A stretch of DNA of 6,039 bases from Candidatus Methylomirabilota bacterium (GCA_028869615.1 JAGWRQ010000135.1:1-6039); one strand, 5' to 3'; positions 1-6,039 are shown, counted from the first letter of the stretch. The notes: generated by a model from the sequence alone, not told the origin. Made by a program: numbers and translations.

Positions 1-570
1 GCGCTTGATAGCCGTGGTGATGATCCCGATGCCGAGAGGTTTCGTGAGAACGAGATCATCTCCGATGAGGGCGGTTGAGTTCTTGAAGATCTTCGCAGGG
101 TCGATCAGCCCGGTCACGACCAGGCCATACTTCGGCTCCGGGTCGTCTATGCTGTGCCCTCCGACGATTGACGCCCCTGCTTCACGAACCTTGTCGGCGC
201 CGCCACGCAGGATATCCCCCAGAATACTCAGGGGGAGCGATCCGACCGGGAAACCGATGATATTGAGGGCGAACAGAGGGGTGGCGCCCATGGCGTAGAT
301 GTCGCTCAGGGAGTTGGCGGCAGCGATCAGGCCACAGCTATAGGGGTCGTCCACCACTGGCGTGATGTAGTCCACGGTCTGGACGATCGCCTGCCCGCTA
401 TCCAGTCGGTAGACAGCGGCATCATCGGAGGTTTCCGCCCCCACTAATATTCGGGGATCGCTAAAGCGCGGTAGTTGGCCCAGCACCTGGGCCAGATCAG
501 CAGGGCTGATCTTGCACGCTCAGCCCGCCCCATGCGACAAGGATGTGAGCCGAATCTGTTGAGCAGTCAT
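1..570 (-). CDS. selD: Selenide, water dikinase (selenophosphate synthetase), Sec-containing, 3' end outside window
   Basis: SelD makes selenophosphate from selenide and ATP in the cytoplasm, the selenium donor for selenocysteine and selenouridine. Reading the minus strand from the ATG at 570 gives 190 residues with one in-frame TGA at codon 17. The N-terminus, IRLTSLSHGAG-U-ACKISP, matches from memory that of E. coli SelD (HGAGCGCKISP), with UGA at catalytic Cys17 and Lys at 20. Further family motifs are TSDDAAVY (48-54), VDY (66-68), NSLSDIYAMGATP (86-98) and GGHSIDDPEPKYG (137-149), and the fragment ends at KPLGIGIITTAIKR. Asp50, Asp67 and Asp90 match the metal/ATP-binding aspartates. About 155 C-terminal residues should lie beyond position 1. 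There are two adjacent ATGs (573 and 570); I chose 570 because it aligns residue for residue with E. coli and has 7-nt ribosome-site spacing. The gene begins 19 bp after the PAP2 gene and is probably cotranscribed. No other frame disruption is present, so it is not a pseudogene. Confidence 0.96.
477..493 (-). promoter_or_regulatory. Candidate bacterial SECIS hairpin in selD mRNA
   Basis: In the mRNA sense this is GGCCCAG-GUG-CUGGGCC, a perfect 7-bp GC-rich stem with a GUG loop. The loop begins 33 nt after the UGA. The published bacterial SECIS pattern, as I recall it, asks for an upper stem of 4-16 bp, a loop of 3-14 nt with a G in its first two positions, and 16-37 nt between UGA and loop; this hairpin meets all three. 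It lies inside the coding sequence (Leu-Ala-Gln-Val-Leu-Gly-Gln), as bacterial SECIS elements do. That it is the SelB-binding element is inference; the neighbouring hairpin at 495-511 is the alternative. Confidence 0.7.
495..511 (-). other. Second perfect hairpin just after the Sec codon
   Basis: The mRNA-sense sequence GAUCAGC-CCU-GCUGAUC forms a perfect 7-bp stem with a 3-nt loop. It starts 8 nt after the UGA and is separated from the hairpin at 477-493 by one U. Its position is close to that of the E. coli fdhF SECIS stem, but the CCU loop has no G and the UGA-to-loop distance is 15 nt, just short of the usual minimum. It may be an accessory element that slows the ribosome or positions the second hairpin. 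Chance pairing in coding sequence is possible, though two adjacent perfect 7-bp stems are unlikely. Confidence 0.6.
520..522 (-). other. selD: In-frame UGA selenocysteine codon of selD (residue 17)
   Basis: The codon reads TGA on the minus strand, between GGC (Gly16) and GCG TGC AAG (Ala18-Cys19-Lys20). The aligned residue in most SelD proteins is Cys or Sec, the catalytic position that handles selenide. Reading continues open for 173 further codons to the window edge with full family conservation. purE and purD in the same window use TGA as their normal stop, so this is local recoding and not a reassigned genetic code. Insertion would need SelA, SelB and tRNA-Sec encoded elsewhere in the genome. 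Confidence 0.95.
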
Positions 571-577
571 CATTGAG

Positions 578-583
578 CCCTTT
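578..583 (-). promoter_or_regulatory. Ribosome binding site of selD
   Basis: AAAGGG on the minus strand lies 7 nt before the ATG at 570 and 4 nt before the ATG at 573. The 7-nt spacing favours 570, which also gives exact alignment to E. coli SelD numbering (Sec at 17, Lys at 20). Confidence 0.6.
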
Positions 584-589
584 CAGGCG

Positions 590-1207
590 CTACTGGAGAG
601 TATCTGGCCCGCAGACCGGCCGGTCCCTTTTGTCCCTCGCTACGCTCCAATGCTGGAATGGTCCGCTCCGCAGAAGACGCTGGACCGCTGCGGCGCCAAG
701 CAGTCCGACCATGACTCCCCAGAGCGCTCCGCCTAGCACATCAAACGGATAATGCGAGCCGACATAGATCCGGGAATATCCAACTAGAGCGGCTCCAAGG
801 AACCAGACTAACCCTGATCGCGAGTAAGTATAGGAGAGAAACGCCGCCAAGGCAAACATGTTGGCGGCGTGATTGGAGGGAAAAGAGAATGAACGGACAC
901 GCAAGCAGGCAGTCGCGTTGAGGACGCCACATGGTCTGATCCGTTGGAACAGATCCTTCAGGAGCTGGCTGGTTTCATCGGTGAGTAGAATCACAACGAT
1001 GGCGGTAATGGCTATGATGCGATCTCGTTTGGGACGGAAGAGCAACACGTAACCAAGTAGGATGGCGGCCGGGAGGGCGAAGTTCCATTTATTGCCGACG
1101 AAGGGCATCAGGAGATCGAAGAACCGGTTCCGCAGGCTTCCGTTGATCAGGTGGAATCCGGCTTCATCCCACTCGCGCAGTCTCTCCAGCCACGGTAGCA
1201 CAGACAT
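590..1207 (-). CDS. PAP2-family membrane phosphatase
   Basis: A 205-residue integral membrane phosphatase of the PAP2/acid phosphatase superfamily, which removes phosphate from lipid phosphates or pyrophosphates such as undecaprenyl pyrophosphate, phosphatidylglycerol phosphate or lipid A. All three family motifs are present: K-x6-RP at Lys84-Arg91-Pro92, PSNH at 110-113, and SR-x5-H-x3-D at Ser145-Arg146, His152 and Asp156, with His113 and His152 the expected catalytic histidines. The second motif is PSNH rather than the commoner PSGH. Hydrophobic segments lie near 43-57, 63-77, 114-127, 132-144 and 155-175; there is no cleavable signal peptide. The ATG at 1207 follows a GGCGGA element, 15 bp after the preceding stop. 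The glycosyltransferase neighbours suggest carrier-lipid recycling or dephosphorylation of a glycolipid acceptor. The exact substrate cannot be told from sequence. Confidence 0.93.
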   Translation of the reverse strand: MSVLPWLERLREWDEAGFHLINGSLRNRFFDLLMPFVGNKWNFALPAAILLGYVLLFRPKRDRIIAITAIVVILLTDETSQLLKDLFQRIRPCGVLNATACLRVRSFSFPSNHAANMFALAAFLSYTYSRSGLVWFLGAALVGYSRIYVGSHYPFDVLGGALWGVMVGLLGAAAVQRLLRSGPFQHWSVARDKRDRPVCGPDTLQ

Positions 1208-1222
1208 AGTTGGTTCCGCCGT

Positions 1223-2197
1223 TTACTGGTCCATCTGATGCTGCGAGTGACCGACTAGAAACACGATCCCCCCCAACCCGCTACAGAGGGCCGTGACAGC
1301 GAACCAGAGTAAGGACAGGCTGAGTGCGCCGGCAGAATCCAGCCCAACCTTGGTGAAGAGGTACACGGCGCTCCCCTCTCGGAGACCCAGACCCGCAATC
1401 GAGATTGGCAACATCGAGATTACGTTGATCAACGGGACAAATAGAAAAAAATAGCCGAGAGGGACGGACAGGTTGAGCGCCTGTGAGATCAGGTAGAAGA
1501 TCGTGATGATCAGCGACTGCAAGATTAATGAGAGCCCCAGCGCGAGCAGGAGGGCCGGTCGGTGAGTCCAGTACTGCTGGACCGCTTCGTACAGTCGATG
1601 AACCGCGTCGTGGAACCTCCCGAGACCTACGCCATGAAGTAGCCTGAAGAACAACGTCTGGAGCCGATCGCTCAGCAGTGAAGCGATAATGGCGATCATC
1701 CCTGCCGCCGTGCCGGCCGTCAACCAGACGATGAGCGGGTCGCCCACGTAGGCATATGCGGGGATGACGGCGATGCAGGCGATGATGGCCAGAGCGGCGT
1801 AGCCGGAGAGCCGCTCCACGAGGATGGAAGCCAGCGATGCCTCGCGTCGCTCCGTGAGGCGTGAGACCTGATACCCCCGAACCAGATCGCCACCGATAGC
1901 GGTGGGTAGCATCAGGTTAAAGAACATCCCTTCGAAGTACAGCAGGATGAGGCGCCAGAAGGGGAGGCGAATCTTTTCGGCCTGAAGCAGGTATCTCCAG
2001 CGCATCGTGCTGAGCACCTGAGCCAGCAGATAGAGGAGAATGGATCCGAAAAAGATCGGGATGCGCAGAGAGCGAAAGAGGGCGCCGAGAGCGTGCAGAT
2101 CGGTCCTGGATACGAGCAGGGACAGCAGCGCGAAGCTCACGACGAGCTTCAGCCCAAGCTGCCAAGCCTTAGCTGCGGACTTATTGGCCGAGCTCAT
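1223..2197 (-). CDS. UPF0104/LPG_synthase_TM family integral membrane protein (possible lipid flippase)
   Basis: A polytopic membrane protein of 324 residues resembling the AglD2/MprF membrane-domain family (lysylphosphatidylglycerol synthase TM region). Family signatures are FFNLMLPTAIGGDLVRGY at 92-109, ERLSGY at 128-133 and PISIAGLGLREG at 264-275, with about eight hydrophobic segments. No aminoacyltransferase domain follows, so it is not a full MprF. In MprF this membrane domain moves the lipid across the membrane; stand-alone members often sit beside polyprenyl glycosyltransferases, as here, so a role in moving or presenting a lipid-linked sugar is plausible but unproven. I start it at the ATG at 2197, which has GAAGGGG at 6-nt spacing. 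An ATG at 2224 would add nine residues but has no ribosome site. It overlaps the end of the GT2 gene by 17 bp, so translational coupling is likely. Confidence 0.88.
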   Translation of the reverse strand: MSSANKSAAKAWQLGLKLVVSFALLSLLVSRTDLHALGALFRSLRIPIFFGSILLYLLAQVLSTMRWRYLLQAEKIRLPFWRLILLYFEGMFFNLMLPTAIGGDLVRGYQVSRLTERREASLASILVERLSGYAALAIIACIAVIPAYAYVGDPLIVWLTAGTAAGMIAIIASLLSDRLQTLFFRLLHGVGLGRFHDAVHRLYEAVQQYWTHRPALLLALGLSLILQSLIITIFYLISQALNLSVPLGYFFLFVPLINVISMLPISIAGLGLREGSAVYLFTKVGLDSAGALSLSLLWFAVTALCSGLGGIVFLVGHSQHQMDQ

Positions 2198-3164
2198 TGC
2201 TGTCCCCTTCAGTCGTGACCCCATGGATCGTCCGCTGGACCATGTAGATCGGTTTGCGCTGCGTTTCGTGATAGACCCGTGCCATCATCTCGCCGAGCAG
2301 GCCCATGCCTACCAGTTGTACCCCCAGAATGAGGAGAAGGATTGCGAGCAGCAAGAGCGGTCTCCCGCCGATCTGCTGGCCCATGAGCAGTTTCAAGCCG
2401 GCCAGATACAGGAGTAATCCTCCGCCGCCGGCTCCGACGGCGAGCCCTAATCCGCCGAAGATCTGAATCGGGGATGTGCTGAATCGGAGCAGGAATTTCA
2501 CGGCGATCAGGTCTAAGAGAACCCGCACCGTTCGAACAATGGAGTACTTCGAGCGTCCGAACCGTCTGGGACGGTGATTCGTCCTCACCTCGGCGATGGC
2601 GATTCCCATCCAACTGGCGATGGCAGGGATGAACCGATGCAACTCACCGTACAGCCGGAGATTCTCTACCACTACCCGTCGATACGCCTTCAGCGTGCAT
2701 CCATAGTCGTGAAGCTTGACGCCGGTTGTCATGGAGATGAGCCAGTTCGCAAGCACAGAGGGTAGCCGCCTTGAGAGAAAGGGGTCCTTGCGTTCAGCCC
2801 TCCAGCCGCTGACTACGTCGTAGTGCTCTATCAGCTCGAGTAACTTTGGGATATCGGCCGGATCGTTCTGAAGGTCCCCATCGAGAGTCACAATGACGTC
2901 GCCTGTGGCGTGGTCAAAGCCGGCGGATAAGGCAGCAGTCTGCCCGAAGTTTCGTCGGAGCACCACCACACTCCACCGTGAATCGTCCTTCACGATCGCC
3001 TCAAGGGCGGTCGTCGTTCGATCGGTGCTGCCGTCATCCACGGCGACTACCTCGTAAGGTCGCCCAAGGTCTCTCAGAGCCTGGACGATCTGGTCGTAGA
3101 GGGGACGGACGTTTTCCTCCTCGTTGCAAAAGGGGATGACGATGGACAGCCACGGCGTCCGCAT
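2181..3164 (-). CDS. GT2 polyprenyl-phosphate glycosyltransferase (DPMS/GtrB/ArnC-like)
   Basis: A 327-residue membrane-anchored glycosyltransferase that would transfer a sugar from a nucleotide donor to polyprenyl (undecaprenyl) phosphate on the cytoplasmic face. The GT-A domain fills roughly 1-215: SIVIPFCNEEENV at 7-19, AVDDGSTD at 41-48, the metal-binding LDGDLQNDP at 94-102 (Asp95 and Asp97 form the DXD motif), and the H-x-P-R-R-x-G-x-S-K-Y segment at 197-207 typical of dolichol-phosphate mannose synthase relatives. Two transmembrane helices follow, near 233-258 and 268-291, as in GtrB and ArnC. The ATG at 3164 directly abuts the TAG stop of the GT39 gene with no gap, so translation is probably coupled. 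The sugar cannot be named; ArnC-like 4-amino-arabinose, glucose and mannose are all possible, and no sugar-nucleotide biosynthesis genes lie nearby. Confidence 0.94.
   Translation of the reverse strand: MRTPWLSIVIPFCNEEENVRPLYDQIVQALRDLGRPYEVVAVDDGSTDRTTTALEAIVKDDSRWSVVVLRRNFGQTAALSAGFDHATGDVIVTLDGDLQNDPADIPKLLELIEHYDVVSGWRAERKDPFLSRRLPSVLANWLISMTTGVKLHDYGCTLKAYRRVVVENLRLYGELHRFIPAIASWMGIAIAEVRTNHRPRRFGRSKYSIVRTVRVLLDLIAVKFLLRFSTSPIQIFGGLGLAVGAGGGGLLLYLAGLKLLMGQQIGGRPLLLLAILLLILGVQLVGMGLLGEMMARVYHETQRKPIYMVQRTIHGVTTEGDSNELGQ
2204..2210 (-). promoter_or_regulatory. Ribosome binding site deciding the UPF0104 start
   Basis: GAAGGGG on the minus strand ends 6 nt before the ATG at 2197 and lies inside the last codons of the GT2 gene. 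No comparable purine-rich site precedes the upstream in-frame ATG at 2224, so the shorter form is preferred. Confidence 0.65.
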
Positions 3165-4721
3165 CTAGTACCCGAACTGCTGAGCCGGAGGGAATCCCCG
3201 GAAACCATAGCAGCGAAAGATCGACCATGGGCCAAGGCTGTGCGATTGCCCGACCTTGAAAAGGGAAGTCGGTCGCTCCAGTCTCACCATCTCGAACGAG
3301 CGGAGAACCGCATCGGGAGGATCAGGCCGATCTGCCACAAAGATGGCGTCCCAACCTCGAATCTCATCGGTCCCTCCCCATATGTCAAACTGGTTCATTC
3401 GCCGCCCGAGTTGGATGTTGTACGTATTCGGGTGGGCCGGCACATAGAACTTCACCTCACTGGCAACCTGATACCCGTCGCTGAAAACGAACGTCGGTCT
3501 GCTTCGGCTCATCTCTTGATAGACTGCACTGACCTGCGCTCCGAGCTCCGCCCACCCTCTGAGGCGATGGGACAGATCGAGCTTGTAAGGAAGTGGCAGG
3601 CCGATGGAGGCAAGCGCGAGCGGAAAGTGACCGATGATACTGACGAGGAATCCGGTCAGCAAGGCGCCGGCGAATAGGGCGCGACTGCGCGTCCATCGCC
3701 AGGCAGAGGAACCCTGGGTAGGGGAGTCTGACCGCCACTTGGCGGCAGCTATGACCGCAGCGACATAGGCCGGCGCGGCCCAGTTCGCCTGTACCTTTGT
3801 CCATAGGCTGGTGATGACACAGGCGAGCAACAGGGGTACCGAGGCGCAAAAGAGGAAAAGCGACGTATCATCACTACGTCGGGTCAATCCGGTCCGTCCG
3901 ACCCCACAGAGTCCGATCATAAGCACAACGAATAATACAGGGGTGACCACACCCACCTGCGATGCCACAAACTCTCCCAGCCTCTTCAGCGGTATTACCA
4001 TCTCTGTTCTCCCTCCAAGCTGCTCCAGGAGGTGGCGAAGTGAGACGAGGTTGTGCGTCGCGTTCCAATACACGACAGGGGTAAAGAGGAGGAGTCCCAC
4101 CCCACACGCGAGGTAGGGACCAGACCGTCGCATCCAGAACCGATGGTTTCTGGACAATGACAGATACAGGAACGTCTGCGGCACTATGATTGCCATCGTA
4201 TATTTACTAAGCAGCCCAAGGCCGAGGCCGATCCCCGCGAGAAGCCACCAGCCGTTGCCGTCCGCCGTCAGAGCGCGGTAGATCAGTAATAGCGTAAGAG
4301 ACCAGAAGAATACCAGCGGCGCATCGATCGTCATGAGAATCGATCCCGCTTCGGCGAGCGGCATGGCGGCCAGGAACAGCACCGCTTCCAGGCCGGCCCA
4401 TCTCGAGCGACAGAGCCGATCTGCCAACAGGAACGTGAGCAAGGCGGTTCCGGTCGCGAGAATGACCGCCGGGAGGCGGACGAAGAATTCGGTGTCGCCC
4501 CCCAACCGGGTGGACAGGGCGATGAGATAGGCCACCATCGGCCCTTTGCTGTAGTAACTCCAGTCCGGTCGCTTCGACCAAGTCCAATAGTGCGCCTCGT
4601 CGGGCGCCAGATTGAACCGGCCTGAGCTGATGAACCAGAGGTGGAAGGCGGTGACGCAGCCAAGGAAGAGCAGGAACAACAGCGACGCCCGCCGGCAACT
4701 CTCCGGGCCCGCCCAATCCAT
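3165..4721 (-). CDS. GT39/ArnT-like (PMT_2) membrane glycosyltransferase
   Basis: A 518-residue GT-C fold enzyme of the dolichyl-phosphate-mannose mannosyltransferase/ArnT type, using a polyprenyl-phosphate sugar as donor on the periplasmic side. After a first transmembrane helix (about 13-31) comes the expected first-loop acidic motif APDEAHYWTWS (39-49; Asp41-Glu42), followed by DWSYYSKGPMVAYLI. A second conserved acidic site is TIDAP near Asp133. There are about ten to twelve hydrophobic segments up to residue 372. The C-terminal 140 residues are soluble and probably periplasmic, ending near PPAQQFGY. The start at 4721 is supported by AGGAG at 7-nt spacing (4729-4733), 40 bp after purE. 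The GT2 gene immediately downstream is the natural producer of its donor. The acceptor could be lipid A, another glycolipid or a protein. Calling it ArnT itself would overreach, as no other arn genes are visible. Confidence 0.92.
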   Translation of the reverse strand: MDWAGPESCRRASLLFLLFLGCVTAFHLWFISSGRFNLAPDEAHYWTWSKRPDWSYYSKGPMVAYLIALSTRLGGDTEFFVRLPAVILATGTALLTFLLADRLCRSRWAGLEAVLFLAAMPLAEAGSILMTIDAPLVFFWSLTLLLIYRALTADGNGWWLLAGIGLGLGLLSKYTMAIIVPQTFLYLSLSRNHRFWMRRSGPYLACGVGLLLFTPVVYWNATHNLVSLRHLLEQLGGRTEMVIPLKRLGEFVASQVGVVTPVLFVVLMIGLCGVGRTGLTRRSDDTSLFLFCASVPLLLACVITSLWTKVQANWAAPAYVAAVIAAAKWRSDSPTQGSSAWRWTRSRALFAGALLTGFLVSIIGHFPLALASIGLPLPYKLDLSHRLRGWAELGAQVSAVYQEMSRSRPTFVFSDGYQVASEVKFYVPAHPNTYNIQLGRRMNQFDIWGGTDEIRGWDAIFVADRPDPPDAVLRSFEMVRLERPTSLFKVGQSHSLGPWSIFRCYGFRGFPPAQQFGY

Positions 4722-4761
4722 GAACGATCTCCTGGCACAAGCGGCTTGTGATAGGGGAAGT

Positions 4762-5289
4762 TCAGGAGCGGCGGCGCGTTTGGAGCGTGCGATCTTTTTC
4801 CTCCACTTCCGAGGCTAGAGCCTCCTTAAAGGATTTCAGCTTATGCCGGAGGGCCTCATCCGATAGCGCCAGAATCCGCGCGGCCAGGATGCCGGCGTTC
4901 TTCGCCCCCGCCTCGCCGATGGCCATGGTTGCAACCGGAACACCCCCCGGCATCTGGACGACGGAGAGGAGCGCATCCAGGCCCTTGAGCGAACTCGAGG
5001 CCAGCGGCACCCCGATGACCGGAAGCGTGGTCTGGCCCGCAATGACGCCGGCGAGGTGAGCCGCGGCGCCGGCCCCCGCGATGATCACCTTGATCCCTCT
5101 TGCCTCGGCTTTCCGGATGTAGTCCAACGTTGCGTCAAGAGAACGATGAGCGGAGGAGATTTTCAGCTCGAACGGGATTTCGAACCGCTCCAACGCCTTG
5201 GCGGTGAGTTCCATCATCGCCAGATCGGAGTCGCTGCCCATGACGATCCCGACTACGGGATGCATTGCCATACCGTGTTGAGTGGTCAC
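4762..5289 (-). CDS. purE: N5-carboxyaminoimidazole ribonucleotide mutase, PurE
   Basis: PurE rearranges N5-CAIR to CAIR in de novo purine synthesis; it is a soluble cytoplasmic enzyme and octameric in known class I members. The 175-residue product carries the complete family pattern: GIVMGSDSD at 14-22, SSAHRS at 45-50 (His48 matches the catalytic histidine), [14 protein letters not shown] at 69-82, PVIGVPL at 90-96 and the [23 protein letters not shown] block at 99-121. A charged tail, [15 protein letters not shown], closes the protein. The start is a GTG at 5289, chosen because AAGGAG precedes it by 6 nt; ATGs at 5271 and 5265 lie close downstream but have no site of their own. It sits 59 bp after purD. 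No purK is in view, so the usual N5-CAIR synthase partner must be elsewhere if present. The pattern looks like class I (mutase) rather than class II (carboxylase). Confidence 0.96.
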   Translation of the reverse strand: MTTQHGMAMHPVVGIVMGSDSDLAMMELTAKALERFEIPFELKISSAHRSLDATLDYIRKAEARGIKVIIAGAGAAAHLAGVIAGQTTLPVIGVPLASSSLKGLDALLSVVQMPGGVPVATMAIGEAGAKNAGILAARILALSDEALRHKLKSFKEALASEVEEKDRTLQTRRRS

Positions 5290-5295
5290 CTGTCG

Positions 5296-5301
5296 CTCCT
5301 T
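5296..5301 (-). promoter_or_regulatory. Ribosome binding site supporting the GTG start of purE
   Basis: AAGGAG on the minus strand ends 6 nt before the GTG at 5289. It is among the strongest Shine-Dalgarno matches in the window and outweighs the two nearby in-frame ATGs, which have no purine-rich site at suitable distance. Confidence 0.75.
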
Positions 5302-5348
5302 CTACTTGTGTGGCTTCTATTCAGAGTGTGGGGGTACGTTACCTGTTG

Positions 5349-6039
5349 TCATGAGACCATGGCGAGGGCGCGAACACCAATGTCAGTCCGATAGTGCGCG
5401 CCCTCCCAATGGATTTTCTTTACCGCCCGGTAGGTGGCGGCGATCGCTCCCCGGACGTCTCGCCCGAGGCCGGTGACACCCAGGACCCGTCCACCGCTCG
5501 TGAGGACCTGGTCGTCCGTACGGCTGGTCCCGGCGTGGAAGATCATGACGCCGGGCTCGGCAGCCGCGTCATCGAGCCCGGCGATCAGAGCACCTTGGTC
5601 GTATGGGCCGGGGTAACCTTTTGAGGCCATCACCACGCAGACGCTCGCGTCCGGCTTCCAGTCGATCGTCTGGTCCCGCAATCGGCCGTCTACGACCGCC
5701 TCCAGCAGCGGGACCAAGTCGGACTTCATCCGCACGAGCAGCGGCTGTGCTTCGGGATCACCGAGCCTGGCATTAAACTCGAGCACCTTGATCTCGCCCG
5801 CGCTGATCATCAGGCCGGCATACAGGATGCCTTTGTATGGTCGCCCTTCAGTCGCCATCCCCGTGACGGCCGGGATCATGACTCGTTCCATGATCTGCTG
5901 ATGGATCGGCTCAGTGATGACCGGCGCCGGAGAGTAGGCGCCCATGCCGCCGGTATTGGGGCCCTGGTCATCATTAAATGCGCGCTTGTGATCCTGGGAC
6001 GATGCCAGCGGCAGGACGACGTTTCCGTCGGTCAACGCG
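5349..6039 (-). CDS. purD: Phosphoribosylamine-glycine ligase (GAR synthetase), 5' end outside window
   Basis: PurD joins glycine to phosphoribosylamine with ATP, the second step of de novo purine synthesis, in the cytoplasm. About 229 C-terminal residues are visible, roughly half of a usual protein near 425. They begin inside the ATP-grasp domain (ALTDGNVVLPLASSQDHKR) and contain GPNTGGMGAYSP at 5928-5963, the LYAGLMIS strand, and VLEFNARLGDPEAQP, whose Glu and Asn bind magnesium in ATP-grasp enzymes. The C-terminal PurD domain follows and ends at a TGA at 5349-5351. The reading frame is open to the window edge, so the TTG at 6035 is an internal Leu codon and not a start. The gene lies 59 bp before purE, fitting a shared purine transcript. 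Nothing looks damaged. Confidence 0.96.
   Translation of the reverse strand, partial: ALTDGNVVLPLASSQDHKRAFNDDQGPNTGGMGAYSPAPVITEPIHQQIMERVMIPAVTGMATEGRPYKGILYAGLMISAGEIKVLEFNARLGDPEAQPLLVRMKSDLVPLLEAVVDGRLRDQTIDWKPDASVCVVMASKGYPGPYDQGALIAGLDDAAAEPGVMIFHAGTSRTDDQVLTSGGRVLGVTGLGRDVRGAIAATYRAVKKIHWEGAHYRTDIGVRALAMVS

Noticed and set aside
5..298. Plus-strand open frame of 97 codons
   Set aside because: It lies wholly antisense to selD, has no family resemblance, and selD on the other strand is unambiguous.
520..522. Premature stop making selD a pseudogene
   Set aside because: The TGA falls exactly on the known Sec/Cys position, all flanking motifs are intact, no other stop or frameshift occurs, and a SECIS-like hairpin follows.
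2195..2224. Longer UPF0104 protein starting at the ATG at 2224
   Set aside because: No ribosome site precedes it, it increases the overlap with the GT2 gene to 44 bp, and the ATG at 2197 has a strong GAAGGGG at 6 nt.
3240..3677. Plus-strand open frame of 145 codons
   Set aside because: Antisense to the well-supported GT39 gene; low-complexity charged composition with no recognisable domain. The frames at 2040-2417, 3811-4116 and 5056-5394 were rejected for the same kind of reason.
4736..4750. Inverted repeat CACAAG-CGG-CTTGTG between purE and the GT39 gene, considered as a terminator
   Set aside because: Only a 6-bp stem, no U-tract on either side, and it lies just before the GT39 ribosome site. 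It could at most affect translation of that gene.
5290..5348. Possible promoter or riboswitch between purD and purE
   Set aside because: At 59 bp it is too short for a purine riboswitch, and I see no convincing -10/-35 pair, only the purE ribosome site.
6033..6035. TTG as the start of purD
   Set aside because: The frame stays open to the window edge, and the codons before the TTG continue the PurD ATP-grasp domain, so the true start lies outside the window.

Overview
This 6,039-bp window is moderately GC-rich bacterial chromosome. It carries seven genes, all on the minus strand and packed end to end. In transcription order (right to left) they are: purD (C-terminal part, cut by the window end), purE, a GT39/ArnT-like membrane glycosyltransferase, a GT2 polyprenyl-phosphate glycosyltransferase, an UPF0104/LPG_synthase_TM integral membrane protein, a PAP2 lipid phosphatase, and selD (N-terminal part, cut by the window start). 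I see no plus-strand gene, tRNA, rRNA, insertion sequence, CRISPR array or convincing rho-independent terminator. The GC level, the housekeeping purine genes and the style of the GT39 protein suggest a Gram-negative environmental bacterium. The NC10/Methylomirabilis, Rokubacteria or Nitrospirota neighbourhood is my guess, not something the sequence proves.

Right part (4762-6039): two enzymes of de novo purine synthesis. PurD is glycinamide ribonucleotide synthetase and PurE is N5-carboxyaminoimidazole ribonucleotide mutase. They are separated by 59 bp in which I see no clear promoter or terminator. PurE has a strong Shine-Dalgarno sequence before a GTG start.

Middle part (590-4721): four membrane genes that read as one lipid-linked sugar pathway. 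A GT2 enzyme would charge a polyprenyl phosphate with a sugar on the cytoplasmic side. The UPF0104 protein is a candidate for moving or handling that lipid. The GT39 enzyme would transfer the sugar on the outer face of the membrane to lipid A, another glycan or a protein. The PAP2 phosphatase would recycle the carrier or trim a phosphate from the acceptor. Spacing is very tight (0 bp, a 17-bp overlap, then 15 bp), so translational coupling is likely.

Left part (1-570): selD, selenophosphate synthetase, starting 19 bp after the PAP2 gene. Its catalytic Cys17 position is an in-frame UGA codon at 520-522, so this SelD is itself a selenoprotein. Two perfect 7-bp hairpins follow directly. The second (477-493) fits the bacterial SECIS pattern. 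Conventional gene calling will break or miss this gene. The selenoprotein SelD and its double hairpin are the most notable items in the window. The rest is ordinary core and envelope metabolism with an interesting gene combination.
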